The translations under genes were made by a program, and so were the position numbers. DNA of 64,000 nucleotides from NCBI RefSeq assembly GCF_003012775.1, contig NZ_PXYG01000007.1, positions 62,001-126,000 on the forward strand, in the 5' to 3' direction. This DNA is from Zobellella endophytica. Its GTDB lineage: Bacteria; Pseudomonadota; Gammaproteobacteria; Enterobacterales; Aeromonadaceae. The notes under the pieces are model-generated. The model did not search any database. It was not told the DNA's origin and saw nothing but the letters and a program-made list of their open reading frames with translations. Positions 28,256-37,750 of the stretch are shown piece after piece. Positions within the stretch are counted from its first letter, which is position 1. Every line of letters starts with the position of its first letter.

Positions 28256-29323
28256 TCAGCCCTGGTGGTAGGGCCGGGACAGCCGGTGTACCACGTCGAT
28301 AAAGGCGCCGGCGTGCTCCGGATCCACGTCCAGGTGGATGCCGTGGCCCAGGTTGAACACATGGCCGGAGCCCTGGCCGAAGCCTTCCAGTATGGTCGCC
28401 ACTTCCTGCTCGATGCGGGGAATGGGGGCGTAGAGCATGGAGGGATCCATATTGCCCTGCAGCGCCACCTGGTCACCGACCCGGCGCCTGGCATCGGCGA
28501 TGTTGATGGTCCAGTCCAGACCCACGGCGTCGCAACCGGTGGCGGCGATGGCTTCCAGCCACTGGCCGCCGTTCTTGGTGAACAGGGTCACCGGCACCCG
28601 GCGGCCCTCGCTTTCCCGCACCAGGCCGTCGACGATCTTGGCCATGTACTGCAGCGAGAAGTCGTTGTAGTCGCGCGGCGTCAGTACCCCGCCCCAGGTG
28701 TCGAAGATCATCAGCGACTGGGCGCCGGCGGCCACCTGGGCGTTGAGGTAACTGGTGACGCTGTCGGCCAGCTTGTCGAGCAGCAGGTGCAGGGCCTGCG
28801 GCTCGGCGTACATCATCTTCTTGATCCTGGTGAAGGCCTTGGAGCTGCCACCTTCCACCATGTAGGTGGCCAGGGTCCAGGGGCTGCCGGAAAAGCCGAT
28901 CAGCGGCACCTCGCCCTTCAGCTCGCGGCGGATGGTGCGCACCGCGTTCATCACGTAGCCGAGTTCCTGCTCCGGATCGGGCACGCCGATCTTCTGCACA
29001 TCGGCCAGGGAGGCGACCGGCCGCTCGAATTTGGGGCCTTCGCCCGCTTCGAAATAGAGGCCCAGGCCCATGGCATCTGGAATGGTGAGGATGTCGGAGA
29101 ACAGGATGGCCGCGTCCAGCGGGAAACGGCGCAGCGGCTGCAGGGTCACCTCGCAGGCCAGTTCGGCGTTCTTGCACAGCGACATGAAGTCGCCGGCCTG
29201 GGCTCGGGTGGCCTTGTACTCGGGCAGGTAGCGGCCGGCCTGGCGCATCATCCATACCGGGGTGTAGTCCACCGGCTGGCGTAAAAGGGCACGTAAGTAG
29301 CGATCATTCTTGAGTGTGTTCAT
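28256..29323 (-). CDS. hemE: Uroporphyrinogen decarboxylase
   Basis: 355 residues from the ATG at 29323. It decarboxylates uroporphyrinogen III to coproporphyrinogen III in haem synthesis. Both signature motifs are present: [15 protein letters not shown] (residues 22-36) and [17 protein letters not shown]; the catalytic Asp lies in [15 protein letters not shown]. It is divergent from rsd, as in enterics where the rsd-nudC-hemE cluster is conserved (nudC is absent here). Confidence 0.96.
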   Translation of the reverse strand: MNTLKNDRYLRALLRQPVDYTPVWMMRQAGRYLPEYKATRAQAGDFMSLCKNAELACEVTLQPLRRFPLDAAILFSDILTIPDAMGLGLYFEAGEGPKFERPVASLADVQKIGVPDPEQELGYVMNAVRTIRRELKGEVPLIGFSGSPWTLATYMVEGGSSKAFTRIKKMMYAEPQALHLLLDKLADSVTSYLNAQVAAGAQSLMIFDTWGGVLTPRDYNDFSLQYMAKIVDGLVRESEGRRVPVTLFTKNGGQWLEAIAATGCDAVGLDWTINIADARRRVGDQVALQGNMDPSMLYAPIPRIEQEVATILEGFGQGSGHVFNLGHGIHLDVDPEHAGAFIDVVHRLSRPYHQG

Positions 29324-29535
29324 CCCGTCGTTCCGGATCAGGTGGCAAATTGGCGCTATTGTACCACCACAGCGCGGGGAACAGAAAAAAGTGCTCACCG
29401 CCGCTCTCCTCTCCCGCGCAGGGCAGAGAATAAGGAACTAACACGCAACTTGAGACTCGGCCTATTGACCACCGGGCATCTTTTCTTTACTTATACTCTA
29501 TCACTACCTGTCCCAGGCAGCCCATGGAGGGAATC

Positions 29536-30003
29536 ATGCTCCGGAAAATGGAACAAACCAAAGCGCAACTGGCGGGAAAACACCACGCCCTGGATGCGTT
29601 TATCAATGCTCGTCAGAACCTGCTGGTTGAATACATCCGGCTCTCCACCAACAAGAAAGCCCTGCCCACCCAGGCCGAACTCGATGAATTCTGCGGCCAG
29701 TTGGTCGATTATGTCTCAGCCGGCCACTTTGAAATCTATGATTATGTGGTGGCCGCCTTCGAGGCGACCCGGGGCAATTCCCGAATTCTGGCCGAGCGAA
29801 TTTATCCGCGTATCAAGCAGAACACCGACGAGGCGCTGAATTTCCACGATAAATATACCCAGGCCGATGATGACACCATGATGGAGCTGGACCGGGATCT
29901 CAATCATCTGGGGGAAGTGCTGGAAGAGCGCTTCGAACTGGAAGACAGGCTGGTTTCGGCACTCGATCTGGTGGATCGGCTGGATACCGGCCAACCCGCC
30001 TGA
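29536..30003 (+). CDS. rsd: Rsd/AlgQ family anti-sigma-70 factor
   Basis: 155 residues from the ATG at 29536 with GGAGGGA upstream. The conserved helical segments VEYIRLSTNKKA, LDEFCGQLVDYVSAGHFEIYDYV and LGEVLEERFELEDRLV match Rsd. Rsd sequesters sigma-70 in stationary phase and shifts RNA polymerase to alternative sigma factors. Its position beside hemE is the enteric one. The PilZ gene 13 bp downstream is probably cotranscribed. Confidence 0.9.
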   Translation: MLRKMEQTKAQLAGKHHALDAFINARQNLLVEYIRLSTNKKALPTQAELDEFCGQLVDYVSAGHFEIYDYVVAAFEATRGNSRILAERIYPRIKQNTDEALNFHDKYTQADDDTMMELDRDLNHLGEVLEERFELEDRLVSALDLVDRLDTGQPA

Positions 30004-30016
30004 ACAGGAGCATGTT

Positions 30017-30382
30017 ATGGCTGAGCGCAGACTGTTTTCCCGCATCGACTTCAAGGCCAAGGCTTGGCTGGTCGATGGCGCCGGCCATCATCACCACGTG
30101 CTGATCCGCGATCTGTCGCTGCACGGTGTGCTGGCGGCGGTGGCCGAGGACTGGCCCGGGCAAAGCGGCGATCGGTTCGAACTGCAGCTGGATCTCGACA
30201 GCCATGGCCACCATATCATCATGCAGACCTGCCAGCGCCATCACCACCATGACTGTATCGGCCTGGAATGCCTGCGTATCGATATCGACAGCGCCGGCTA
30301 CCTGCGCCGGCTGGTGGAGCTGAACCTGGGCGACGACCAGCTGCTGCAGCGTCAGCTCGCCCAGTTGGTGGCCGAGGACTAA
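30017..30382 (+). CDS. Small PilZ-domain protein
   Basis: 121 residues, essentially one PilZ domain. The c-di-GMP-binding elements are both present: RRLFSR at residues 4-9 (RxxxR) and DLSLHG near residue 35 (D/NxSxxG). A His-rich stretch (RHHHHD) is unusual. It probably acts as a c-di-GMP receptor; the partner is unknown. It overlaps the end of convergent radA by 4 bp. Confidence 0.82.
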   Translation: MAERRLFSRIDFKAKAWLVDGAGHHHHVLIRDLSLHGVLAAVAEDWPGQSGDRFELQLDLDSHGHHIIMQTCQRHHHHDCIGLECLRIDIDSAGYLRRLVELNLGDDQLLQRQLAQLVAED

Positions 30383-31746
30383 AGCGCCGCCAGCGCTTCA
30401 TCCAGCTTTTTGACGGCGATCACGTCCATCCCTGCCGGCGGCTGCTTGGGCCGGTTGGCCCAGGGCACGATGGCGCGGGTAAAGCCGTGCTTGGCCGCTT
30501 CCATCAGCCGCTCCTGACCCGAAGCCACCGGCCGGATCTCGCCGGACAGCCCCACCTCCCCGAACACCACCAGCTCTTTCGGCAGCGGCCGGTCGCGAAA
30601 GCTCGACACCAGCGCCAGCAGCAGCGCCAGGTCGGCGCCGGTATCCTCGACCCGCACCCCGCCCACCACGTTGACGAACACATCCTGGTCCGCCATCTGC
30701 ATGCCGCCGTGGCGGTGCAGCACCGCCAGCAGCAGCGCCAGCCGGTTGTGCTCCAGGCCCACCGTCACCCGGCGCGGATTGGCCAGCTGGGAGTAATCCA
30801 CCAGCGCCTGCAGCTCTACCAGCAGCGGCCGGGTGCCCTCCCAGATCACCATTACCACCGAGCCGGTGGTCTGCTCCTCGCCCCGGCTGAGGAAGATGGC
30901 GGAGGGGTTGCTCACTTCCTTCATGCCGGTCTCGGTCATAGCGAACACCCCCAGTTCGTTTACCGCGCCGAAGCGGTTCTTGTGGCTGCGCAGGGTACGG
31001 AAACGGCTGTCGGTGGCGCCGTCGAGCAGCACCGAGCAGTCGATGCAGTGCTCCAGCACCTTGGGCCCCGCCAGGGTGCCGTCCTTGGTGACATGGCCCA
31101 CCATCAGGATCACCACCCCTTGCTGCTTGGCGAAGCGGGTCAGTTGGGCCGCCGCCTCCCGCACCTGGGATACCGATCCCGGCGCCGACTGCACTTCGGC
31201 CACGTGCATCACCTGGATGGAGTCGATCACCATCACCGCCGGCCGTTCTTCCCGGGCGATATGGCAGATCTGCTCGACCCCGGTTTCCGACAGCATGCGC
31301 AGTTGGTCGTTGGGCAACCCCAGCCGCTGCGCCCGCATCGCCACCTGCTGCAGGGATTCCTCCCCGGTCACGTACAGGGTTTTCATCCGCCCCGCCAGGC
31401 CGCACATCACCTGCAGCAGTAGGGTGCTCTTGCCCGCCCCCGGGTTGCCGCCGATCAGGATGGCCGAGCCGGGCACCAGGCCGCCGCCCAGCACCCGATC
31501 CAGCTCCCTGAAGCCGCTGCCGATGCGGGGGATCTCGGTCAGGGCAATCTCGCTCAGGGTCTGCACCTTGTTGTCCTGCACGCCCGCATAGCCGGCGAAG
31601 CGGCTGTTGCGGCTGGCTGCGGTCGCCGGCGCCAGGCGGATTTCGGTGATGGTATTCCACTCCCTGCACTCGGAACACTGCCCCTGCCAGCGGGGAAATT
31701 CGGCGCCGCACTCGCCGCAGACGAAGGCGGTTTTGGACTTGGCCAT
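30379..31746 (-). CDS. radA: DNA repair protein RadA (Sms)
   Basis: 455 residues. N-terminal zinc finger Cys10, Cys13, Cys24, Cys27; RecA-like ATPase with Walker A GGNPGAGKST at residues 99-108; the RadA-specific KNRFG motif near residue 256; and a C-terminal Lon-like domain (DQDVFVNVVGGVRVEDTGAD). It drives branch migration in recombinational repair. Its neighbour relation to serB is conserved, with a PilZ gene between them as in Vibrio. Confidence 0.96.
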   Translation of the reverse strand: MAKSKTAFVCGECGAEFPRWQGQCSECREWNTITEIRLAPATAASRNSRFAGYAGVQDNKVQTLSEIALTEIPRIGSGFRELDRVLGGGLVPGSAILIGGNPGAGKSTLLLQVMCGLAGRMKTLYVTGEESLQQVAMRAQRLGLPNDQLRMLSETGVEQICHIAREERPAVMVIDSIQVMHVAEVQSAPGSVSQVREAAAQLTRFAKQQGVVILMVGHVTKDGTLAGPKVLEHCIDCSVLLDGATDSRFRTLRSHKNRFGAVNELGVFAMTETGMKEVSNPSAIFLSRGEEQTTGSVVMVIWEGTRPLLVELQALVDYSQLANPRRVTVGLEHNRLALLLAVLHRHGGMQMADQDVFVNVVGGVRVEDTGADLALLLALVSSFRDRPLPKELVVFGEVGLSGEIRPVASGQERLMEAAKHGFTRAIVPWANRPKQPPAGMDVIAVKKLDEALAAL

Positions 31747-31817
31747 GCTGTCTCACTCATTCATTGACGAGCTGTTATACTGGACCAAGTTTTTGGCTCA
31801 CTCAACCGAAAGGCAAG

Positions 31818-34088
31818 ATGGACCTAAGCCCCTACAAAGCCCTGCTCAACAAACTGGTTCCCCTCAGCTATCACCAGGATCCGGACGCCCTGCTGGAACA
31901 GCTGCTGCCCGACGCCGATGCCAACACCCGTTTTCAGTTGCAAGCGGAAGTCCGCCGGCTCACCAGCCCCTGTCTGCGGGTGCTGGATTTGCGCAGCCTG
32001 TTTCCGGAGCAGTGCCGGCCGTTCCGCCACCAGGGGCTGGATCATCTGTTGCCGCCGGCCCTGGCGGCCCGTTTCACCAGCATGCTGGCCGACTACAACG
32101 GCGAATACACCCGCGGCCTGTATGAAGCGCTGATCGCCGAGCTGGCGGCCCTGCGCAAGCAGCCGTCGATGTTCAACACCCTGCCCTGGCACCTGCCGAC
32201 CCTCGGCACCCGGCGCAAGGAAAACCGGTTGCGCTTCGTCACGCCCCTGGAGTTGCACCTCGGCGAGCAGCGGCTCAGGGCCAATAGCCTGGATATCTCG
32301 GTCCATGGCCTGCTGGCACAGACGCCCCGGCCGGTGACCTTGCCTGAACAGGTGGGGGTTGCCTTTCCCGAACTGGCCAAAACCCCCGGGCTGGCCTGCC
32401 TCGCCTCGCCCAGGCACTACCGGCTCAGCCAGGACGAGGGCGGCACCCGGCTCAAGTTGCACCGGCAGGAGCCGGACTCGGAGTGGGATCAGGCCCTGAC
32501 CCGCTTTATCGAGCAGAGCCGGCCCCGTTACGGAATGGATGCGGAAGACCTCTACGACACGGCCCTGGCCCAGTGCTGGGGCCAGGCCCTGCTCGAAACC
32601 AGCCTCAGCCTGTCGCTGTTTTTTGATGCCAGGGGCGCCCTGCAGGAAGTGCTGGCCAACCGCCACGGCAACAAGCTGCTGGCCCACTGGCAGCAACAGC
32701 AGCCGGGCGATCTGCTGGCCACCCTGCTCAGCCCGGAGCGGGTGCTGCAGCTGAGTTGCCGTCCCCGGGAGCCCCGGCTGCTGTACAGCTTCTGTCACCA
32801 GGGCAAGAGCCAACCCTATTACTTTGTGGCCGATCAATACGAGCTGGAACGGCAGCAGGCCTGCTCGGCATTCGTGAACGAGGGGCTCAGGGCCGGCACC
32901 CTGCGCAGCTATTATCTCAGCATCCGGGAGCTGAACTTCACCGATCAGGCGATTGAAGCGCTCGATCACCAGGGGTCGAAACGGCTGCAGCGGCTGGCCT
33001 GGCACATCTGGCTGACGCCCCTGCCCGAACTGCCGCCGCCGGTGGACGACGGGGGCGGGCTGCAACAGCTGGCGCCCTTTCTGCGCCAGGCCCGGCCGCA
33101 GCCGGTGCAGTGCATCGCCCTCAGCCGGCAGGCTTCCAAACGGCAGGAGCCGCGCTTCCGCCACCAGACCGCGATCACCCTGAAACTGGCCGGGCGGGAG
33201 CTCGAAGGACACACCGACGACATCTCGGCCAGCGGCCTGAAGATTACCCTGCCCGCGGCCGAGCGCCTCGACCTGCCCTGCCTGGTCGGCATCAGCCTGA
33301 CCGAGCTGGGCAAGCGCAGCCGGCAGTGGAAACTGCACGAACTGCCCTACCGGGTGGTGAACCAGAGCGGCGACGGCAAAGTGTTGCACCTGCATATCGA
33401 GGGGCCCGCCCAGTCTCATCCGGGGTTTCAGTTTTTCTCGGCCCTGCTCGAGCAGAACCAGGACAAGCTGCGCGCCCGTCCCGACAGCCACCACCGGCCG
33501 GCCTGGCTGATGTGGCTCTGCCGCCAGGCGCTGCAGCAACCCCCCTCACCGGCTTTCATCCTGGGCCGCAACGATGCCGGCTTCTACGTGCAGGGCGCCG
33601 TCGCCTGCCTGGCCCAGCGCGAACTGATGGCCTTCCTGTCCAACGAATACCAGCAGGCCCATTTCAGCCGGCTGGTCTCGCGCCAGTTGCTGCAATCCAT
33701 GATCACCACCCTGCACAGGCCCGACGGCAAGAGCCACCTGACCCTGGAGATATGGACGGCGGAGTCCGCCGACGACGGCAAGCGCTGGCTGCTGCTCAAT
33801 CCGGACCCGGGCCGGCGGCGGTTTCTGCTCGATCCGACCCGGGCCAGGGGGCTGCGCGTCAGCCTGCTGCTCCTCAACCGGCTGCAGTTGCGGCAGCTCG
33901 ATTACTTCGTCCCGGAATGGGAAGATCTGACCCGGGCGGCGCTGCACAAGACCCAGCAGCTGGAGCAGCAGCTGGCCGAACTGGCCGCCCTGTGCCAGAT
34001 CTTCGATATCACCGACCTGGTACGCCGGCGGCAACGCCTCAGTGTGCCTGCACCAGGCCGAGCACCCCTTCCAGACTCAGCCGGTTAA
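31818..34088 (+). CDS. Large two-domain PilZ protein (PlzD-like)
   Basis: 756 residues from the ATG at 31818, preceded by AAAGGCAAG. Two PilZ domains are visible: RRKENR (132-137) with DISVHG (159-164), and EPRFRHQ (about 441-447) with DDISASG (about 465-471). The rest is a conserved but unassigned scaffold. A gene of this size and type lies between radA and serB in Vibrio (I recall the V. cholerae member as PlzD), where it affects motility and biofilm. The last 50 bp overlap serB on the opposite strand. Confidence 0.82.
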   Translation: MDLSPYKALLNKLVPLSYHQDPDALLEQLLPDADANTRFQLQAEVRRLTSPCLRVLDLRSLFPEQCRPFRHQGLDHLLPPALAARFTSMLADYNGEYTRGLYEALIAELAALRKQPSMFNTLPWHLPTLGTRRKENRLRFVTPLELHLGEQRLRANSLDISVHGLLAQTPRPVTLPEQVGVAFPELAKTPGLACLASPRHYRLSQDEGGTRLKLHRQEPDSEWDQALTRFIEQSRPRYGMDAEDLYDTALAQCWGQALLETSLSLSLFFDARGALQEVLANRHGNKLLAHWQQQQPGDLLATLLSPERVLQLSCRPREPRLLYSFCHQGKSQPYYFVADQYELERQQACSAFVNEGLRAGTLRSYYLSIRELNFTDQAIEALDHQGSKRLQRLAWHIWLTPLPELPPPVDDGGGLQQLAPFLRQARPQPVQCIALSRQASKRQEPRFRHQTAITLKLAGRELEGHTDDISASGLKITLPAAERLDLPCLVGISLTELGKRSRQWKLHELPYRVVNQSGDGKVLHLHIEGPAQSHPGFQFFSALLEQNQDKLRARPDSHHRPAWLMWLCRQALQQPPSPAFILGRNDAGFYVQGAVACLAQRELMAFLSNEYQQAHFSRLVSRQLLQSMITTLHRPDGKSHLTLEIWTAESADDGKRWLLLNPDPGRRRFLLDPTRARGLRVSLLLLNRLQLRQLDYFVPEWEDLTRAALHKTQQLEQQLAELAALCQIFDITDLVRRRQRLSVPAPGRAPLPDSAG

Positions 34089-35022
34089 TACAGACCGGGG
34101 CCTGTTCCTGCACCAGCGGCTTGGCATGCAGCGCCACGCCCAGGCCGGCCTGGGCCAGCATCAGCAGATCGTTGGCGCCGTCGCCGATGGCCACGGTCTG
34201 GCCGATGGGAATGTTGTGCTCGTGGGCCAGGTTGACCAGGATATTGGCCTTGGCTTCGGCATCGACGATGGCCCCCAGCACCTCGCCGGTGAGCCGACCG
34301 TCGCGGATCTCCAGGGTATTGGCAAAGGCCGCGTCCAGCCCCAGCTGCTGTTGCAGGTGGCAGACGAAGGGGGTAAAACCGCCGGAGGCGATGGCCACCT
34401 TCCAGCCCAGCTCCTGTAGCCCGGTGACCAGGGTGGTCAATCCCGGCATCAGCGGCATGCGCCCGATCACCTGGTCGATGATGGCCGCGTCGGCTCCGGC
34501 CAGGGCCTTGACCCGACGGCGCAGGCTTTCGGAAAAAGGCAACGCCCCTTCCATCGCCGCCCGGGTGATGGCGGCGACTTCGTCACCCACCCCGGCCAGG
34601 CGGGCGATCTCGTCTATGCACTCGATCTGGATGGCGGTGGAGTCCATGTCCATCAGCACCAGTCCCGGCTCGCCCGCCGTGGGCAGGGCCGGTACGCAGG
34701 CCAGATCCCAGTCGTCGGCCACGGCCTGCAGCCGGGCTTTGAGTGCGGGGCTCCAGGCGGAAAGAGACAGGCACAGCAGATCCCGCTCGGCGATCCGTTT
34801 GACCGCCGACAGCTCCACCTCTACCTGCTCGGCCGCCAGTATCGGCAGGCTCCGGGCCAGGGCCGCCTTGTCCAGTCGCTCCGCCAGCAGCACCAGTTGC
34901 CCCGCGGGGGACGGGAGCCGCCCCGCAACGAAGCGGCCTTCCCGCCACAAGCAGGGACCTTCAGCCAGCAGAGAGGCCCATTCCTGGACCCGTTCGGGTA
35001 ATGTATCCATCGACATCGCCAC
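34039..35022 (-). CDS. serB: Phosphoserine phosphatase
   Basis: 327 residues. HAD-family core: DMDSTAIQIECIDEIA at residues 125 onward (nucleophile Asp125), SGGFTPFV (motif II) and GDGANDLLMLAQAGLGVAL (motif III/IV), plus an N-terminal regulatory-like region. It makes serine from phosphoserine. The frame starts with GTG at 35022, which has AAGGA at good spacing; ATG codons 2 and 4 codons later are alternatives. Its 3' end lies under the PilZ gene. Confidence 0.94.
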   Translation of the reverse strand: MAMSMDTLPERVQEWASLLAEGPCLWREGRFVAGRLPSPAGQLVLLAERLDKAALARSLPILAAEQVEVELSAVKRIAERDLLCLSLSAWSPALKARLQAVADDWDLACVPALPTAGEPGLVLMDMDSTAIQIECIDEIARLAGVGDEVAAITRAAMEGALPFSESLRRRVKALAGADAAIIDQVIGRMPLMPGLTTLVTGLQELGWKVAIASGGFTPFVCHLQQQLGLDAAFANTLEIRDGRLTGEVLGAIVDAEAKANILVNLAHEHNIPIGQTVAIGDGANDLLMLAQAGLGVALHAKPLVQEQAPVCINRLSLEGVLGLVQAH

Positions 35023-35120
35023 TCGTTTATCCTTGTATCACAACAAAAACCGGCGCTCAGGGTAGCGTATTGCTTTTTCGCCAGGCAAGGGACAATATTG
35101 GCCGTCGTTCCAAAACCAAG

Positions 35121-35681
35121 ATGGCCGTGATGTTCCGACCCCTGATAATGCTGCTGTTCCCGGCGTCGCTCCTGCTCGCCGCGGGCTGGCAACTGGTGCA
35201 ACTGACCGAGCTTGGCCAACGCTGGCAGAGCCTGCCCCAACGCCACGCGGCCGCCCCCCTGGCCGACTACGCCGAGCTCCAGGCGGTGCGCGCCCTCACC
35301 ACCGAAGATACCGAAACCCAGCAACAACTGGTGGATGAACTGGCCGCCGCCGGCCTGGTGCTATCGGCCCGGCTGTATGATGGCAAGGGCAAGCTGCTGG
35401 CCGCGTCCGGCGAGGTGGGCCAGCCGGCGTCGGAGCCCTATGTACGGGAGCTGTATCTGGACGACCGGCCGGTGGGGTTCTTGCGACTGGGGCTGGATGA
35501 GGCAACCCTGGCGGCGGAGCAGAGTCGAATCTGGGCGCAGCTGCGCCGTCACCTGGGCTGGCTGCTGCCGCTGTGTACCCTGCTGGGGGCGCTGTTGTGG
35601 TTCGGCCTCCACCGGTGGCAGCGGCGGATCGCCGGCAGGGGGGAGGCCGGGACGCCTCCCCCGGGGGAGGCGTCAGGCTGA
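35121..35681 (+). CDS. ytjB: YtjB/SMP family membrane protein
   Basis: 186 residues with an N-terminal transmembrane segment ([17 protein letters not shown]) and a second near residue 145 ([19 protein letters not shown]), enclosing a periplasmic domain typical of the SMP_2/YtjB family. ytjB is divergent from serB in E. coli too. Function unknown. The start at 35121 lacks a strong ribosome site; an ATG 3 codons later is equally possible. It overlaps convergent deoD by 9 bp. Confidence 0.8.
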   Translation: MAVMFRPLIMLLFPASLLLAAGWQLVQLTELGQRWQSLPQRHAAAPLADYAELQAVRALTTEDTETQQQLVDELAAAGLVLSARLYDGKGKLLAASGEVGQPASEPYVRELYLDDRPVGFLRLGLDEATLAAEQSRIWAQLRRHLGWLLPLCTLLGALLWFGLHRWQRRIAGRGEAGTPPPGEASG

Positions 35682-36392
35682 GTCGCCCAGCAGCACCGAC
35701 TCCAGCGCCACTTCCATCATGTCGTTAAAGCTGGTCTGGCGTTCGTCGGCGCTCAGCGCCTCGTGACGCAGTATATGATCGGACACGGTGCAGATGGTCA
35801 GGGCCCGGGCGCCGAACTCGGCGGCCACGCCGTACAGGCCCGCCGCCTCCATCTCCACCCCGAGGATGCCGTAGTCCTTCATCAACTGGAACAGATCCGC
35901 CTGGGGCGAGTAGAACAAGTCCGCCGAGAAGATGTTCCCTACCTTGACCAGTACGCCTTTGGCCCTGGCGGCCGCCACCGCGTTGGCCACCAGCTCGAAG
36001 TCGGCGATGGCGGCGAAGTCGTGATCCTTGAAGCGGATGCGGTTGACCTTGGAATCAGTGCTGGCGCCGAGGCCGATCACCACGTCGCGCAAGTTGACAT
36101 CGTCGCGCACGGCGCCGCAGGAGCCGATACGGATCAGGGTAGTCACGTCGAACTCGGTGATCAGTTCCTTGGCGTAGATGGACACCGAAGGGATGCCCAT
36201 GCCGTGGCCCATCACCGAAATCCGCCGGCCCTTGTAGCTGCCGGTGAAGCCGAGCATGTTGCGCACCTTGTTCACCAGCCTGACGTCGGACAGGAAGGTG
36301 TCGGCGATGTACTGGGCGCGCAGCGGGTCACCGGGCATCAGTACGGTATCGGCGAAATCGCCGCGTTCGGCGTTGATATGTGGAGTAGCCAT
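35673..36392 (-). CDS. deoD: Purine nucleoside phosphorylase DeoD-type
   Basis: 239 residues, exact family length. It phosphorolyses purine (deoxy)nucleosides. [16 protein letters not shown] (phosphate-binding Arg), [12 protein letters not shown], the RIGSCGAV phosphate loop and [13 protein letters not shown] (Met/Glu that bind ribose) are present, and the catalytic Asp is in CTVSDHIL. It is last in the deoC-A-B-D operon but is set apart from deoB by 140 bp containing palindromic repeats. Confidence 0.96.
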   Translation of the reverse strand: MATPHINAERGDFADTVLMPGDPLRAQYIADTFLSDVRLVNKVRNMLGFTGSYKGRRISVMGHGMGIPSVSIYAKELITEFDVTTLIRIGSCGAVRDDVNLRDVVIGLGASTDSKVNRIRFKDHDFAAIADFELVANAVAAARAKGVLVKVGNIFSADLFYSPQADLFQLMKDYGILGVEMEAAGLYGVAAEFGARALTICTVSDHILRHEALSADERQTSFNDMMEVALESVLLGDSA

Positions 36393-36441
36393 AATATTCC
36401 TCGTTAATCTTGTCGGTTACATCAAAACTGCAATCATTTCT

Positions 36442-36524
36442 GCCGTCACTCCCACGCGGGAGCAGGGTCCATTTCAATCGACCAAAACGGCGGCCGTCAC
36501 TCCCGCGCAGGCGGGAGTGACGGC
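36442..36524. repeat. Paired palindromic repeats between deoB and deoD
   Basis: Two copies of a GCCGTCACTCCC unit. The second forms a perfect 14-bp stem (36493-36506 with 36511-36524, loop GCAG); the first (36442 onward) forms a shorter stem with GGGAG. This 'GTCACTCCCGCGCAGGCGGGAGTGAC' type of hairpin is a common dispersed repeat. Lying inside an operon, it could stabilise or attenuate the transcript. Confidence 0.8.
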
Positions 36525-36532
36525 TCCGGTGC

Positions 36533-37750
36533 TTATAAAAACGACTTGCCGTAATCCATCGGACTGGTGCCGAAATAGGCCGCCAGGGACTGGCCGATAT
36601 CGGCGAAGGTCTCGCGCCCGCCCAGGGAGCCGGCCGCGAGGCCGCCACCGATACAGATCACCGGGATATGCTCGCGGGTGTGATCGGTGCCGGTCCAGGT
36701 CGGATCGCAGCCGTGGTCGGCGGTCATGATCAGCAGATCATCCGGCTGCATGATGGCCAGCAGCTCGGGCAGGCGGCGATCGAAGGCCTCCAGGGCGGCG
36801 GCGTAGCCGGCCACGTTGCGGCGGTGGCCGTAGCTGGAGTCGAAGTCGACGAAGTTGGTCATGACGATGGTGTCGTCGCCGGCCCGCTTCACCTCCGCCA
36901 GGGTGGCGTCGAACAGCTCGTCCAGACCATTGGCCTTGATCTTGCGGGTGATGCCGCAGTGGGCGTAGATGTCGGCGATCTTGCCGATCGACACCACCTC
37001 GCCGTTGTTCTCCTCCACCAGCTTCTGCAGCACGGTCGCGGCCGGCGGCGCTATGCTGTAGTCGCGGCGGTTGCCGGTGCGCGCGAAGTCGGCGGCGCTC
37101 CCGCCCAGGAACGGGCGGGCGATGACCCGGCCGATGTTGTAGGGCATCAGCAGCTCACGGGCCAGCTCGCACAACTCATAGAGCCGCTCCAGGCCGAAGC
37201 TCTCTTCGTGGCAGGCTATCTGGAACACCGAGTCCGCCGAGGTGTAGCAGATCGGCTTGCCGGTGCGCACATGCTCCTCGCCCAGCTGTTCGAGGATGGT
37301 GGTGCCGGAGGCGTGGCAGTTACCGAGAATGCCCGGCAGCCCGGCCTTCTCCACCAGTTCGTCGATAAGGGCCAGGGGGAAGCTGTTTTCAGTGTCGTGA
37401 AAGTAACCCCAGTCGAACAGCACCGGCACCCCGGCGATTTCCCAGTGGCCGGAGGGGGTATCCTTGCCGGAAGACAGCTCCCGGGCATAACCGTAGCTGC
37501 CGGTGACGTCGGCGGGCAGGGTCACCCCTTCGGCCACTTGGCCGGTGCTCTCCGCATGGGCGTGGAACAGGCCGAGCCGGCCCAGGTTGGGCAGCCGGAG
37601 CGGCCCCTGGCGGCCGTTGTCCGCCTCGCCCCGGGCACAGGCGGCGGCAATATGGCCCAGGGTGTCGGCGCCCTCGTCGCCGAACTGGGCGGCGTCGGGC
37701 GCGGCGCCGATGCCGAAGGAATCCAGTACCAGTACTATTGCGCGTTTCAT
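36533..37750 (-). CDS. deoB: Phosphopentomutase
   Basis: 405 residues, alkaline-phosphatase superfamily. It interconverts (deoxy)ribose 1- and 5-phosphates. Metal-site motifs: [13 protein letters not shown] at the N-terminus (Asp10), [13 protein letters not shown], and the C-terminal [22 protein letters not shown]. The start overlaps the deoA stop by 4 bp (ATGA), giving tight coupling. Confidence 0.96.
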   Translation of the reverse strand: MKRAIVLVLDSFGIGAAPDAAQFGDEGADTLGHIAAACARGEADNGRQGPLRLPNLGRLGLFHAHAESTGQVAEGVTLPADVTGSYGYARELSSGKDTPSGHWEIAGVPVLFDWGYFHDTENSFPLALIDELVEKAGLPGILGNCHASGTTILEQLGEEHVRTGKPICYTSADSVFQIACHEESFGLERLYELCELARELLMPYNIGRVIARPFLGGSAADFARTGNRRDYSIAPPAATVLQKLVEENNGEVVSIGKIADIYAHCGITRKIKANGLDELFDATLAEVKRAGDDTIVMTNFVDFDSSYGHRRNVAGYAAALEAFDRRLPELLAIMQPDDLLIMTADHGCDPTWTGTDHTREHIPVICIGGGLAAGSLGGRETFADIGQSLAAYFGTSPMDYGKSFL

